Position numbers and translations under genes: made by a program. A stretch of 32,995 nt of DNA, taken from NCBI GenBank assembly GCA_934276485.1, contig CAKQTE010000016.1:1-32995 (forward strand). Reading direction: 5' to 3'. The DNA comes from an uncultured Spirochaetales bacterium. Its GTDB lineage: Bacteria > Spirochaetota > Spirochaetia > Sphaerochaetales > Sphaerochaetaceae. The notes beneath the pieces were generated by a model. It ran no database searches and was not told where the DNA came from. It worked only from the letters and a program-made list of their open reading frames with translations. Positions 1-8,747 of this stretch are shown here, piece after piece; the first letter of the stretch is position 1, and each line of letters opens with the position of its first letter.

Positions 1-1
1 C

Positions 2-106
2 TCCCTGGCTATCATAAAAGCTTGTACTCTAAACAAAGAAAATGATGTTTGGACTAATAGCAAGACGATACGTTTCTCTTTATTAGATTCAGCCAAAGCG
101 GCTTAA
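2..106 (+). CDS. C-terminal end of an unrecognised protein (cut by window edge)
   Basis: One forward frame is open from the first bases to a TAA at 104-106, giving 34 residues that end in TIRFSLLDSAKAA. The other two forward frames close within about 45 bases, so this is plausibly the tail of a gene entering from the left. It is too short to assign to a family. A transposase tail is possible given the accessory surroundings, but nothing in the residues shows it. A hairpin follows at 136-165. Confidence 0.3.
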   Translation, partial: SLAIIKACTLNKENDVWTNSKTIRFSLLDSAKAA

Positions 107-543
107 TTTAACCGCACAGGTCGAAAAAATGTGTTTGAAATTAAAACGGAATATCCGTAATTTCAATCTGTTACTCAATCTTTTCCTTGCAGAGAAAGAA
201 GTTAATGGTATTTTTAAAAATGTAACATAAAATATGTAACTATTTTAAATATAGAGATGAAATCTAGGCTATAGCGATATTAAGAAACACAAAAAGGATA
301 CTCTACGTATATCACAGCGGAACTATTTCCGAGTTACCGACTAGTGTCTTAAAAGATATGGAGACATTTTTAACCTCTATATAGGCCAACCCTTTTATTT
401 AAATTCATTGAAAACATACAGCTTGCAAAATAATGATGTTATTAATTAGCTGAATAGATCTTCTAATCTACCAAATAAGCAAGAAAGAACTACCATCTCA
501 TTCCTAAAAAATGTGTATTTGCAAAGAATTTAGGAGTAGCATG
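107..543. other. Intergenic stretch, AT-rich, one hairpin
   Basis: There is no convincing gene in these 437 bases. At 136-165 there is an inverted repeat: TGAAATT (136-142) pairs with AATTTCA (159-165), and inside it ACGGA (146-150) pairs with TCCGT (154-158). No T-run follows, so it is a weak candidate for a terminator of the gene on the left. I see no promoter with both good -35 and -10 boxes in front of the next gene. Its ribosome-binding site is AGGAG at 532-536. Confidence 0.5.
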
Positions 544-1797
544 ATGGAAATCAATAGAGATACATACCTGCAGCAATTAATAGATAGAAAAGAAAATGGC
601 ATGATCAAGGTAATTACCGGCATTCGCAGATGTGGAAAATCATATTTGCTATTCACTATTTTCAAACGCTATCTAATAGAAAATGGCGTTGACCACACCC
701 ATATCATCTCCCTAACGTTTGATGGTATTAATAACAATGACAAGAAAGACCCTAAAGCATGTTTTCAATTCATTAAAAAATCAATAAAGGATGACAAAAG
801 ATATTATATACTTCTAGATGAAGTTCAACTTCTACCTCGTTTTGAAGATGTTTTGAACAGTCTCCTGCGCATTGGCAATGTTGATATCTATGTAACTGGA
901 AGCAACTCTAAGTTCCTTTCTAGTGACATCATCACAGAATTTAGAGGAAGAGGAGATGAAATCAGAATCTATCCCCTATCATTTGCCGAATTCTATTCTG
1001 CTTGCGATGACGATTTTGATGATGCTTGGGAAGATTATATGGTCTATGGAGAATTGCCTCAAATTGTCGAAATCAAAAAGCCTGAACAAAAAGCCAATTA
1101 TCTGAAGAACCTATTCCAGAATGTATATCTGAAAGATGTTATAGATAGAAACAATCTTCAAAATGCAGACGAGATCAACATTCTAGTCGATGTTCTAGCA
1201 TGCTCTATCGGCACACCTACCAATCCAACCAGGATATCAAACACGTTCACAAGCGAACGACAGATGTCGTATTCAAATAAGACGATTTCGAAGCATATTG
1301 ACTATCTAGAAGATGCATTCCTTATTTCCAAAGCTCATAGATATGACATCAAGGGAAGAAAGTATATTGGGGCAAACCTAAAATACTACTTTACAGACAT
1401 TGGGCTAAGAAATGCACGCTTGAGTTTTCGCCAGCAAGAAACTCCTCATATAATCGAGAATATCGTCTATAATGAACTTTTGATCAGAGGATACAATGTC
1501 GATGTTGGTATTGTTGAGCTTTTTGGAAGCAATAATGAAGGAAAACGCGTTAAAAAGCAATTGGAAGTGGACTTTGTTGTAAATCTAGGAAGTCAGCGAT
1601 ATTACATTCAAGTTGCAAATGATATTAATTCAGAAGAAAAGCAAAAACAAGAGTTTGCATCTCTACGAAACATTCCTGATTCATTCAAGAAAATTATCAT
1701 CATTAATAGCAATAAGAAGCCTTGGAGAAATGATGACGGGTTTGTAATCATGGGAATGAAGTATTTCCTGTTAAATTCAGACAGCCTTGATTTCTAG
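544..1797 (+). CDS. DUF4143-type AAA ATPase with a nuclease-like C-terminus
   Basis: The protein is 417 residues from the chosen ATG. AGGAG at 532-536 sits 7 bases from ATG 544 but only 4 from ATG 541, and an upstream ATG at 511 lacks a site. Walker A is GIRRCGKS (Lys32) and Walker B is YILLDEVQ (Asp92, Glu93). A sensor-like VTGSNS follows, then a winged-helix-like stretch (about 210-280). The C-terminal module contains ENIVYNEL and LEVDFVV...YYIQVA, the usual DUF4143/PD-(D/E)XK-like ending, with Gln where an active nuclease has Glu. Length and order fit the family of stand-alone ATPases common in gut bacteria, whose cellular role is not established. It appears to be monocistronic. Confidence 0.85.
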   Translation: MEINRDTYLQQLIDRKENGMIKVITGIRRCGKSYLLFTIFKRYLIENGVDHTHIISLTFDGINNNDKKDPKACFQFIKKSIKDDKRYYILLDEVQLLPRFEDVLNSLLRIGNVDIYVTGSNSKFLSSDIITEFRGRGDEIRIYPLSFAEFYSACDDDFDDAWEDYMVYGELPQIVEIKKPEQKANYLKNLFQNVYLKDVIDRNNLQNADEINILVDVLACSIGTPTNPTRISNTFTSERQMSYSNKTISKHIDYLEDAFLISKAHRYDIKGRKYIGANLKYYFTDIGLRNARLSFRQQETPHIIENIVYNELLIRGYNVDVGIVELFGSNNEGKRVKKQLEVDFVVNLGSQRYYIQVANDINSEEKQKQEFASLRNIPDSFKKIIIINSNKKPWRNDDGFVIMGMKYFLLNSDSLDF

Positions 1798-1809
1798 GCA
1801 ATGATACAT

Positions 1810-1836
1810 ATTGAACCAATGCAGCATTTGTTCAAT
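1810..1836 (+). terminator. Hairpin after the DUF4143 ATPase gene, possible terminator
   Basis: ATTGAAC (1810-1816) pairs with GTTCAAT (1830-1836), and inside it AATGC (1818-1822) pairs with GCATT (1824-1828) across one mismatch. It lies 13 bases after the stop codon. The following bases are AT-rich (TTATTG) but not a clean T-run, so termination is uncertain. Confidence 0.4.
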
Positions 1837-1987
1837 TTATTGAAAAGATTACAAATAGGTAAAGAAAGTAATCAATTCAGTATCTGAGGCATTTCTTACC
1901 CCAAAAGGTAGGCTCTACAACCAACAAACCGCACTAAAACTGTGGTTTAATCGTCTGTGGTAATCATGCTAAAAAAAGAGGAATGAA

Positions 1988-2524
1988 ATGTTGTTCGATT
2001 TTGACCGTGAAGCATTGCCACTAAGACAAGCCTGCCTTTCACGAGAGATCTTTGCAAAGCGTTTTATAGCTAATATCGCAATTTTGACAAATCTAAAGAG
2101 ATATAGAAAAACAGAGACCAACCTGACTATATCGAGACTACAAAGACTATGCTTTGAGAATGATATTACTCTCTATGAATTCTTCCATGAGCTAGAGTGT
2201 CCAGAAGAGGATTACGGCAATTCGTCTTACTTTCATGAGATAACACTAGAATCGATATATACAGTTATCGACAAGCTTACAGAAGAACAAGATCTAAGTG
2301 ACTACATCATATGCAAGATCAATGACTGGGATTTCTCGAATTACAGAAGAGAGAAGAATCTTGCACTAGAAGGAAAGCGAAAGACATTCAAAATCCAGAA
2401 GCTATACGACATTCTATCTATTATAGATATCTCATTCACAGCATTCTTCTCTCTTTGTGAAAAAGAAGAACAGGAAAAAGGCAGAAAGCATAAAGCCCCA
2501 AGATCTGAATACGCACTATGCTAG
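1988..2524 (+). CDS. Small protein with two XRE-like helix-turn-helix halves
   Basis: The protein is 178 residues. The site AGAGGAA (1977-1983) sets the ATG at 1988. I do not recognise a named family. The two halves look like diverged copies of an XRE/Cro-type DNA-binding domain. Residues about 10-67 end in TISRLQRLCFENDITLYEFF, and about 84-155 end in KIQKLYDILSIIDISFTAFF. Both match the typical final helices of the fold (a leucine-rich helix, then a short 'gISl-eFF' helix). The tail (156-178) is basic. It has no signal peptide or membrane segment, so it is cytoplasmic and probably a regulator. It converges on the ietS-like gene with 20 bases between stops. No terminator is visible there, so transcripts may overlap. 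Confidence 0.7.
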   Translation: MLFDFDREALPLRQACLSREIFAKRFIANIAILTNLKRYRKTETNLTISRLQRLCFENDITLYEFFHELECPEEDYGNSSYFHEITLESIYTVIDKLTEEQDLSDYIICKINDWDFSNYRREKNLALEGKRKTFKIQKLYDILSIIDISFTAFFSLCEKEEQEKGRKHKAPRSEYALC

Positions 2525-2544
2525 CATCATGATAAACATAACAC

Positions 2545-4752
2545 TTATTCGTCGAAATCAGCTTCAATGCTAGATTTCTCGTAGACTTTTTGCGACAGGT
2601 TAGCATCTATTTCGACAGCTTTCCATTCATGATAAGCTTCACACAAAGCAACAAAGTCCGAAAAACGATTTCTTCCATCAACCTCACGCAGAGTAACTAC
2701 AAGACAGAATGGCATTTTCTTTCCATTTTTTTCATCTGCTCTTTCTTTAGTTAATATGCTTAGTCCCCAAAACCCTTTTTCATATACTTTTTTTCCTCTT
2801 GGTTGATTAGGAATCCTTTCCTCTATATGCTTAACATTGTCCCATTTTCTATATTTATCACGAGCTTTCTCTTCTTTCAGATCAACAAGAAGTTGCTCTC
2901 CTTGATAATTGTCATCTATTGGCTTTATCTTTCCATTGTGAACTCTTCCAAAATGAAGATCCAATTCAGTAGAAGTATAATCGACCCCATTTCGTCTAGA
3001 ACATTTTGGGTTGTAACATAAAGTAGCCTTTGCAACAAAAGGATGCTTTTTTTTACTTTGAGGAACAGGAATGTTATATGCATACGTATCGTATTCATCC
3101 ACCGTTCCATGAATAACGAATTTTATCTCATCATCTTGAGACGTAATTATGTCATCTATCTTGATTGGAACAGATCCATGCCCAATGAAATTACTGATGC
3201 CATGTCCCCAACCAGAAGCAGAATCAATTAACAAAGCTTTGGCTACAATTACTGGCAAATTCAATATGTGTATTAGATACGCGAGCTTTCTTGCAATCCA
3301 AGGAGCCGCAAAAGATGTACCTATTTTTTTATCTCTGCCTCTATTGGAACATACCGAAATCTCATCCAGTTTTGTTCCACCGAAAACAGCAACATCAGGT
3401 TTTGTAAAGAAGCTCAGTACAGGCCCTCTTCTTGAATACAAGGCAGGGTCTCCTTTTAAATCAATAGAATTTACTACTATTGAATTTATCGAATCCGCAG
3501 GCATACCAATTTTTTTAGATAAAGTTTGAGCATTATCGTTGGTTCCAGCAACAACAAAGATAATATTATATTTGTATTGCAACTCATCAAGAATTGCCGC
3601 CTCTGGAGATATAAAATTCTTGCTAATTTCAGCATTAGAACCTAACGACAAGTTCCATACCTTAATGTCCAAATTTGACTCAACAATCCTTTTTATCCTA
3701 TCCATTATTTTTGTCGCATTTGTCTTTGCTTGAGTTGCAACTCCAAAATGTCTAACTCTAAATCGTCCACAACCATCATCTAAAAAAGGGTTCAACCTTG
3801 GACCATCGACGATAATAGAAGATACTGCTGTGCCATGTTCATAATCATCACTTCCAGAACATTCACAATCGGGCACCCAGCAGCTATAATCGACCCATTC
3901 TGCAAAATATGCATTAGTATCAAATAGTGTATCTATTACACCAATCTCTGGTTCGATTCCTGGAGACGGAATCGTAAATCCCAGTTTAGAAACAGCATGA
4001 TAACTAGATTTATCATAACTAAACTCTCTTATATCAGAGAGGCTCATTGAAATCAAAAATGGGGCAACACTTTGAATCTTTCTAAATTGAACCGGTGTTA
4101 AACGCCACGAGTAATCATCTATATCGAAAAAAGCTTCTTTCTCTAAGCCTAATCGTTTTTGAATCTCTTTCTTTGACAGGCCAACATCATAGATATTTAC
4201 TATCTGATCGTCATGAACTTCCTTATCAGAAAGATCCACATAGAATCGATCAATATAATATATATCGCGTATAATTTGTTTGAAGAGATTTTTCGATATT
4301 CCCTCTTTTTTTAAGCTGTTTTCCGTGTTAGTATCAAGTTCTTTTTTTGTTATCACACCATCAAATTTCTTTTGTAATATCGAAATGCATATATCTAAAT
4401 CATTAATGGATCTTTCAATGTGCTCTATTGAAGTTCGATATGTAATTACATGTCCAATTGTTTTGTCTTCAGAGTATTTTGCACCGACAATAGACGCTGT
4501 TGAATGCGTTCTTTCTAATAAACCAGCAATTCTATTACTTTTGGCAACTATCGACTTGTATTTTACAGAGACCAATGGTGGAATTTGAACACTCACACCT
4601 TGCCAATACTGCAGAGTATTTATCAATGAAGCTCTAACATAGCTACAATCATCAACTGTTACAGATGCATTAACAGGCAAAGTAGCCTTACCACCCTGTC
4701 CATGGCTTTGCTTATAATGCAATATTCCGTGAAGCCTCAATACTTTATTCAT
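2545..4752 (-). CDS. ietS: Subtilisin-like (S8) serine protease of an IetAS-type module
   Basis: The protein is 735 residues. The S8 catalytic triad is visible: Asp274 in GVIDT, His306 in HGTAVS and Ser480 in GTSFAAP. WNLSLG (366-371) and the oxyanion region VAGTND (Asn405) lie between them. About 260 residues precede the protease core and about 200 follow it; I recognise neither part. There is no signal peptide, so it should act inside the cell, unlike most subtilases. It overlaps the upstream AAA ATPase gene by 8 bases, which indicates coupled translation. An AAA+ ATPase paired with a cytoplasmic S8 protease is the arrangement of IetAS, first described as blocking incoming plasmids in Agrobacterium and later reported to act against phage. 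Assignment rests on architecture, not alignment. Confidence 0.75.
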   Translation of the reverse strand: MNKVLRLHGILHYKQSHGQGGKATLPVNASVTVDDCSYVRASLINTLQYWQGVSVQIPPLVSVKYKSIVAKSNRIAGLLERTHSTASIVGAKYSEDKTIGHVITYRTSIEHIERSINDLDICISILQKKFDGVITKKELDTNTENSLKKEGISKNLFKQIIRDIYYIDRFYVDLSDKEVHDDQIVNIYDVGLSKKEIQKRLGLEKEAFFDIDDYSWRLTPVQFRKIQSVAPFLISMSLSDIREFSYDKSSYHAVSKLGFTIPSPGIEPEIGVIDTLFDTNAYFAEWVDYSCWVPDCECSGSDDYEHGTAVSSIIVDGPRLNPFLDDGCGRFRVRHFGVATQAKTNATKIMDRIKRIVESNLDIKVWNLSLGSNAEISKNFISPEAAILDELQYKYNIIFVVAGTNDNAQTLSKKIGMPADSINSIVVNSIDLKGDPALYSRRGPVLSFFTKPDVAVFGGTKLDEISVCSNRGRDKKIGTSFAAPWIARKLAYLIHILNLPVIVAKALLIDSASGWGHGISNFIGHGSVPIKIDDIITSQDDEIKFVIHGTVDEYDTYAYNIPVPQSKKKHPFVAKATLCYNPKCSRRNGVDYTSTELDLHFGRVHNGKIKPIDDNYQGEQLLVDLKEEKARDKYRKWDNVKHIEERIPNQPRGKKVYEKGFWGLSILTKERADEKNGKKMPFCLVVTLREVDGRNRFSDFVALCEAYHEWKAVEIDANLSQKVYEKSSIEADFDE

Positions 4753-5791
4753 TTTTTATCACCTGAAAATCTCTAGAAAGAGTACTCCTTGGAATTCGTG
4801 TCAAACTCTCAATCTCGCGCAAAGTGAACCCCAAGTCTTTCAAATCCTTGGGCTTAGATAGCAATTCAGGTCGAATTTGTTTTAACATACATGAAAAATA
4901 GTCAAATTCATAATTGCAATCACTAAATGCTAGAGAGGTTTTTATTAGGTTTGTCAAATCGCCAGGATATGGAATAGGCTCCATTAGAGATATTAGCTTC
5001 TTCAGAAGTCTCATGTTTCTACCTGCAAATGTAAATCTCTTTAAAAGATCATCCGTAATGCATTCTGCAATACCTAAAAGGTCTTCTCTTGAATATCTGC
5101 CAAAATCCACAACTTTATCAAAACGTCTGATGAGGGCCTTATCAAATTTATCAAAAAGATTGGTTGTTGCAATAATTACAACATCACCATTTAAGTTATC
5201 AAAGCCTTTTAGCACAGCAGAGGTTGCTCTACCCATTTCCCTAAGATCTCTAGAGTCTATTCTATCCATTGCTAGTGAGTCGATTTCATCGAATAGGATT
5301 ATTACTTGTTCTGGATAATTAAGATTATTAATCTCTTCAAAAAGGGATGCAATATTCTTTGCAGTCTGACCTAGCTTACTATCAATGAGTCCATCAAAAT
5401 CCACAGAATAAAGCTGTCTATTCAATATTCTTGCAATATGCTTGGCACATTCTGTCTTTCCTGTTCCTGGAGCGCCTTCAAATAAGAATTTATTAATCCC
5501 AGCATTATAACTAATTGCATTCATAATACCTTTTATGTCATCCATGATTGCATCTGGTAGCTCGATATGACTATTACCAGTATCTAGAAGCTTGATATAG
5601 TTTGATTGTCCATTCATTGTTTGAGGAACAAATGTATTTTTATCTGACAAAAGAGACATAACATACAATCCAAGTTCTTCATCTCCTGAACCATTAAAAT
5701 CAGAGGCTATGTTGTACGCTTGCTCTCTAAATGAATAATCATCGTTTTCTATATGGTATTTTATTAAATTTAAGATGTCTCTCTTTTTCAT
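4745..5791 (-). CDS. ietA: AAA+ ATPase of an IetAS-type module
   Basis: The protein is 348 residues with a single AAA+ domain. Walker A is GAPGTGKT (106-113) and Walker B is IILFDEID (Asp168, Glu169). Sensor 1 is Asn211 in ATTN, and the arginine-finger region is IRRFD (Arg222/223). A 90-residue helical region precedes it. The last 30 residues (TLREIESLTRIPRSTLSRDF) look like a helix-turn-helix. The start is supported by AAGGGA about 6 bases upstream. It is the first gene of a two-gene minus-strand operon with the S8 protease, and the 8-base overlap implies stoichiometric expression. By analogy with IetAS the ATPase would sense or remodel a target and control the protease. Nothing here identifies the trigger. 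Confidence 0.75.
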   Translation of the reverse strand: MKKRDILNLIKYHIENDDYSFREQAYNIASDFNGSGDEELGLYVMSLLSDKNTFVPQTMNGQSNYIKLLDTGNSHIELPDAIMDDIKGIMNAISYNAGINKFLFEGAPGTGKTECAKHIARILNRQLYSVDFDGLIDSKLGQTAKNIASLFEEINNLNYPEQVIILFDEIDSLAMDRIDSRDLREMGRATSAVLKGFDNLNGDVVIIATTNLFDKFDKALIRRFDKVVDFGRYSREDLLGIAECITDDLLKRFTFAGRNMRLLKKLISLMEPIPYPGDLTNLIKTSLAFSDCNYEFDYFSCMLKQIRPELLSKPKDLKDLGFTLREIESLTRIPRSTLSRDFQVIKNE

Positions 5792-5903
5792 TTTCTTATC
5801 CCTTTATATATTCATGCTTCAAGAAAATCTTACCAACAACAAATAAATAATTCAATAAAAGTATGTCCAGGATTAACCATATTTTGTCCCATAGTCAAGA
5901 TAA

Positions 5904-5938
5904 GAAAAACCTCCTCTACACAAAAGCATAAAGGAGGC
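5904..5938 (-). terminator. Rho-independent terminator of the pectin transporter/GH105 operon
   Basis: On the minus strand CCTCCT (5937-5932) pairs with AGGAGG (5915-5910) around a 16-base loop, followed directly by TTTTTC. It lies about 25 bases after the GH105 stop codon and separates that operon from the ietA-like gene. Confidence 0.7.
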
Positions 5939-5962
5939 CTGGATTAACATAAATAGAGAGAT

Positions 5963-7051
5963 TTATCTTCTTTCGTTTTCAAGAAGAGCCAATATAAATG
6001 GTCCTACACCCTTGAAATCATCAACAGCGATCTTTTCCTGAATGTAGTACTTGAAGGAACCATCTCTATATGGATTTCCTCCCAGTCCTGCAACAGAACA
6101 GATTCCACCAAGATGCAATTCACCATCTTCTTCTGTTAGATAGAGTCTCTTGATTCCTTCGATAGCCTTATCTGCAGAAGAGATATATTCAGGATCAAGA
6201 TATCCAAGACGAACGCCCTTGTAAAAAGAGTAAGCGAACATACTTGTTGCACTTGTCTCTAGGTAGTTGCCTTCTCTATCAGGAAGATCTGTAACTTGGT
6301 ACCACATACCACACTCATCTTGGTACTTCAGTAAGTTTGCTGAGAAATCCTTTACGATCTTGATGACTCTTTCCCTCTTAGGATTATCCTTTGAGACAAA
6401 GTCCAACACATCGATACAAGCCATCAAATACCAGCCCATTGATCTGGACCAATAATGAGGAGAAAGGCCTGTTACGATATCTGACCATCTCTGACCACGT
6501 GATTCATCAAATGCGTGCTTTAGCAGCCCTGTTGTTGGATCCTTGAGTGTTTCATATGTGACAATCAATTGGTCAAGGACATCATCAATGCCCTGACTGT
6601 CGTTATGTCTATATGCATATTCAGCATTGAATGGTCCTTCCATATATAGTCCATCAAGCCAAATCTGCCATGGGTAGATTTCCTTGTGCCAAAAAACTCC
6701 ATTATGACATCTTGGCTGTGTCTTGAGCTGGGATGACAATCTATCCTGAGCAAGCTTGAATCTTTCTTCTCCGGATCTATCTGCAAGAGTGAACAAAGCT
6801 CTACCAGCATTGATCTGGTCTAGGTTATATTCTCCCTCTCTATATGTAAGGATAGTTCCATCATCAAGGATCAACCTGTCATACATAGAATATACCCAAG
6901 GATAAACGCTCTCATCCTTGTGATAGTCCCCTGCCAAGAGAGATGCAAACAATACAAGTCCATGCTCGTAATGCCAACGCATCATTCCAGGTCTATAACG
7001 TTTTTCAACACTCTTTACCATCTGCAAAGATAGTGGAAGTTCTTTTGACAT
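5963..7051 (-). CDS. GH105 unsaturated rhamnogalacturonyl/galacturonyl hydrolase (YteR/YesR type)
   Basis: The protein is 362 residues, the usual length for GH105. Family motifs run the full length: YNLDQINAGRALF, CHNGVFWHKEIYPWQIWLDG with the expected catalytic Asp133, the HAFDESRGQRWSD/TGLSPHYWSRSMGWY block, EGNYLETSATSMF, and GGICSVAGLGG...YRDGSFKYY near the end. GH105 enzymes release the 4,5-unsaturated galacturonate left at the non-reducing end by pectate or rhamnogalacturonan lyases. There is no signal peptide, so it acts in the cytoplasm on imported oligosaccharides. It is the last gene of the transporter operon (62-base gap from the binding-protein gene) and is followed by a terminator, which supports rhamnogalacturonan or oligogalacturonide as the substrate. 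Confidence 0.93.
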   Translation of the reverse strand: MSKELPLSLQMVKSVEKRYRPGMMRWHYEHGLVLFASLLAGDYHKDESVYPWVYSMYDRLILDDGTILTYREGEYNLDQINAGRALFTLADRSGEERFKLAQDRLSSQLKTQPRCHNGVFWHKEIYPWQIWLDGLYMEGPFNAEYAYRHNDSQGIDDVLDQLIVTYETLKDPTTGLLKHAFDESRGQRWSDIVTGLSPHYWSRSMGWYLMACIDVLDFVSKDNPKRERVIKIVKDFSANLLKYQDECGMWYQVTDLPDREGNYLETSATSMFAYSFYKGVRLGYLDPEYISSADKAIEGIKRLYLTEEDGELHLGGICSVAGLGGNPYRDGSFKYYIQEKIAVDDFKGVGPFILALLENERR

Positions 7052-7113
7052 CTAAAAACCTCTAGAAATTGCCGCCCATGAAGAGCGGCTTATAATCTAA
7101 TTCTTGGAAAAGC

Positions 7114-8691
7114 TTACTTTACAATAAGGTTGTTATCCTTCATGTACTGTACGCCACTGTCGTTCCATGCCTTTCCGCCAATATTATTGAACTCTGTTAG
7201 GAACTTCTGCCAGTTAGCCTCGTTAAGAGTTCTAGCACCTGTTAGGAACTCTGCTAGGCTCTGCTCGTAGAATCTCTGAACATCAGCGTTTGGAGTTGGC
7301 ATTGTTCCAGAACCAAGGTTAGCAACCCAAGTCTTGCTCTGCATCTCTCTCAAGACCTTAAGAGCTGACATTTCCTTCTTTGAGTACTCTGTTGTGTATG
7401 TAGGATATCTTGAAGCAAGCTCTGTATCTGAGTTGTAGAAGACCATGTTTCTAAGCTGTGTGTAAACCTGACCATTAGCACCTGTGAAAGCATTGTCTCC
7501 AAGTTCCTTGCTAGCTGTAGGAACACCGTTTACTAGCTCGTAGTTAACGCCTTCCTTACCCCAACCGCAGAGGAAGTAGCCTTCGTCTGAGCTCATCCAT
7601 TCCAATAGCTGTGCAATAGCTTCCTTCTTTCCATCCTTAGCAGCCTGTGCTGATACTGCATAGATTCTGTAGTTAGCATCGTATGCACCGATAGCAGCAT
7701 CTCCGTTAGGACCTGTGATTGCTTCACAAACTACCCACTCTCCCTCTGGGAAGTTCTTATCGAATGGAGCGTAGTTGCTTGTTGCTGCATAAGCTGCGTT
7801 CTGCTCATACATAACACCGAACTTACCCTGCTTCCAAGCAGCTCTGAAGTCATCCTTCTTGTATGATAGCCAGTTTGGATCGATAACGCCCTCTTCGCAC
7901 ATCTGTCTGATAAAGCTCATTACCTGGTAGAACTCTGGTCTATAGACGTTAAGTCCTGCATTCTCTTCTGTGAAGTTCCAAAGACCTGCAACACCAAATG
8001 CGCCCATTACTGGCCATAGTCTTGATCCTGGATATCCCTTGAGAGTTGAGTTTGTCTCTACAAATGCACCATAGCCCCAAGTATCATTCTTTCCGTTTCC
8101 ATCTGGATCGTTGAAAGTGAATGCTCTAAGAACAGTCATAAGCTCTTCAGTTGTTGTAGGAACTTCCAAGCCAAGCTTATCGAGCCAATCCTTTCTGATC
8201 AACAAACCTTCGTTTCTAACAATTGAGCCTGGGCTAGCTAAGCCGTAGCTGTGACCATTGATTGTTGTGTGAGCGATAGAATCCTTGTCATATTGCTGAG
8301 CAGTACGATTTGGCATCATTGCATACATATCATCAACATTAGCAACCAAGCCCTGCTTAACAAGGTTTGTGAGAACCTTTCTGCTTACCATGAATAGATC
8401 AGGAAGGTTGTTAGCAGCACCTGCAGCCTGGATTTTAACATCCTGGTCTGTTTCGTTTGATGGAAGTGCTGTGAGCTTTAGGTCGATGTTGTACTTATCC
8501 TTTAGGATCTGGTATCCTTCCCAATCTGCTGGAACAGCTCCTGCTTCTGTAATAGCAGCGCCATACCACAAGTTGATTGTTACAGGACCTGATTGCTTAG
8601 CACTAGTAGCTTCCTTCTCACCGTTTGCGAACATTGGAAGACAGATAAATGCTATTAATAAAACGATAATAACACGTTTGATAGATTTCAT
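7114..8691 (-). CDS. ABC transporter solute-binding protein, LplA/YtcQ type
   Basis: The protein is 525 residues from the ATG at 8691, set by AGGAGGA 7 bases upstream; an upstream ATG at 8718 lacks a site. The N-terminus is a signal peptide (IKRVIIVLLIAFICLPMFA) followed by NGEKEATSA, a junction common in spirochaetal binding proteins. I see no clean lipobox, so it is probably periplasmic rather than lipid-anchored. The long family-1 extracellular-binding fold contains Ca-site-like FNDPDGNGKNDTWGYG (about 198-213). Length and gene order match the LplA/YtcQ subfamily for complex oligosaccharides rather than the ~420-aa maltose type. With the GH105 gene downstream, pectin-derived oligosaccharides are the likely ligand. 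Confidence 0.88.
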   Translation of the reverse strand: MKSIKRVIIVLLIAFICLPMFANGEKEATSAKQSGPVTINLWYGAAITEAGAVPADWEGYQILKDKYNIDLKLTALPSNETDQDVKIQAAGAANNLPDLFMVSRKVLTNLVKQGLVANVDDMYAMMPNRTAQQYDKDSIAHTTINGHSYGLASPGSIVRNEGLLIRKDWLDKLGLEVPTTTEELMTVLRAFTFNDPDGNGKNDTWGYGAFVETNSTLKGYPGSRLWPVMGAFGVAGLWNFTEENAGLNVYRPEFYQVMSFIRQMCEEGVIDPNWLSYKKDDFRAAWKQGKFGVMYEQNAAYAATSNYAPFDKNFPEGEWVVCEAITGPNGDAAIGAYDANYRIYAVSAQAAKDGKKEAIAQLLEWMSSDEGYFLCGWGKEGVNYELVNGVPTASKELGDNAFTGANGQVYTQLRNMVFYNSDTELASRYPTYTTEYSKKEMSALKVLREMQSKTWVANLGSGTMPTPNADVQRFYEQSLAEFLTGARTLNEANWQKFLTEFNNIGGKAWNDSGVQYMKDNNLIVK

Positions 8692-8747
8692 GATTTTCTC
8701 CTCCTTGTTAAAAATCACCTATATAGATGCCTCCGGAGAGGCATTTA

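Noticed and set aside
1..106. Insertion-sequence end at the left edge
   Set aside because: The 34 visible residues do not match any transposase I can name, and no terminal inverted repeat is recognisable.
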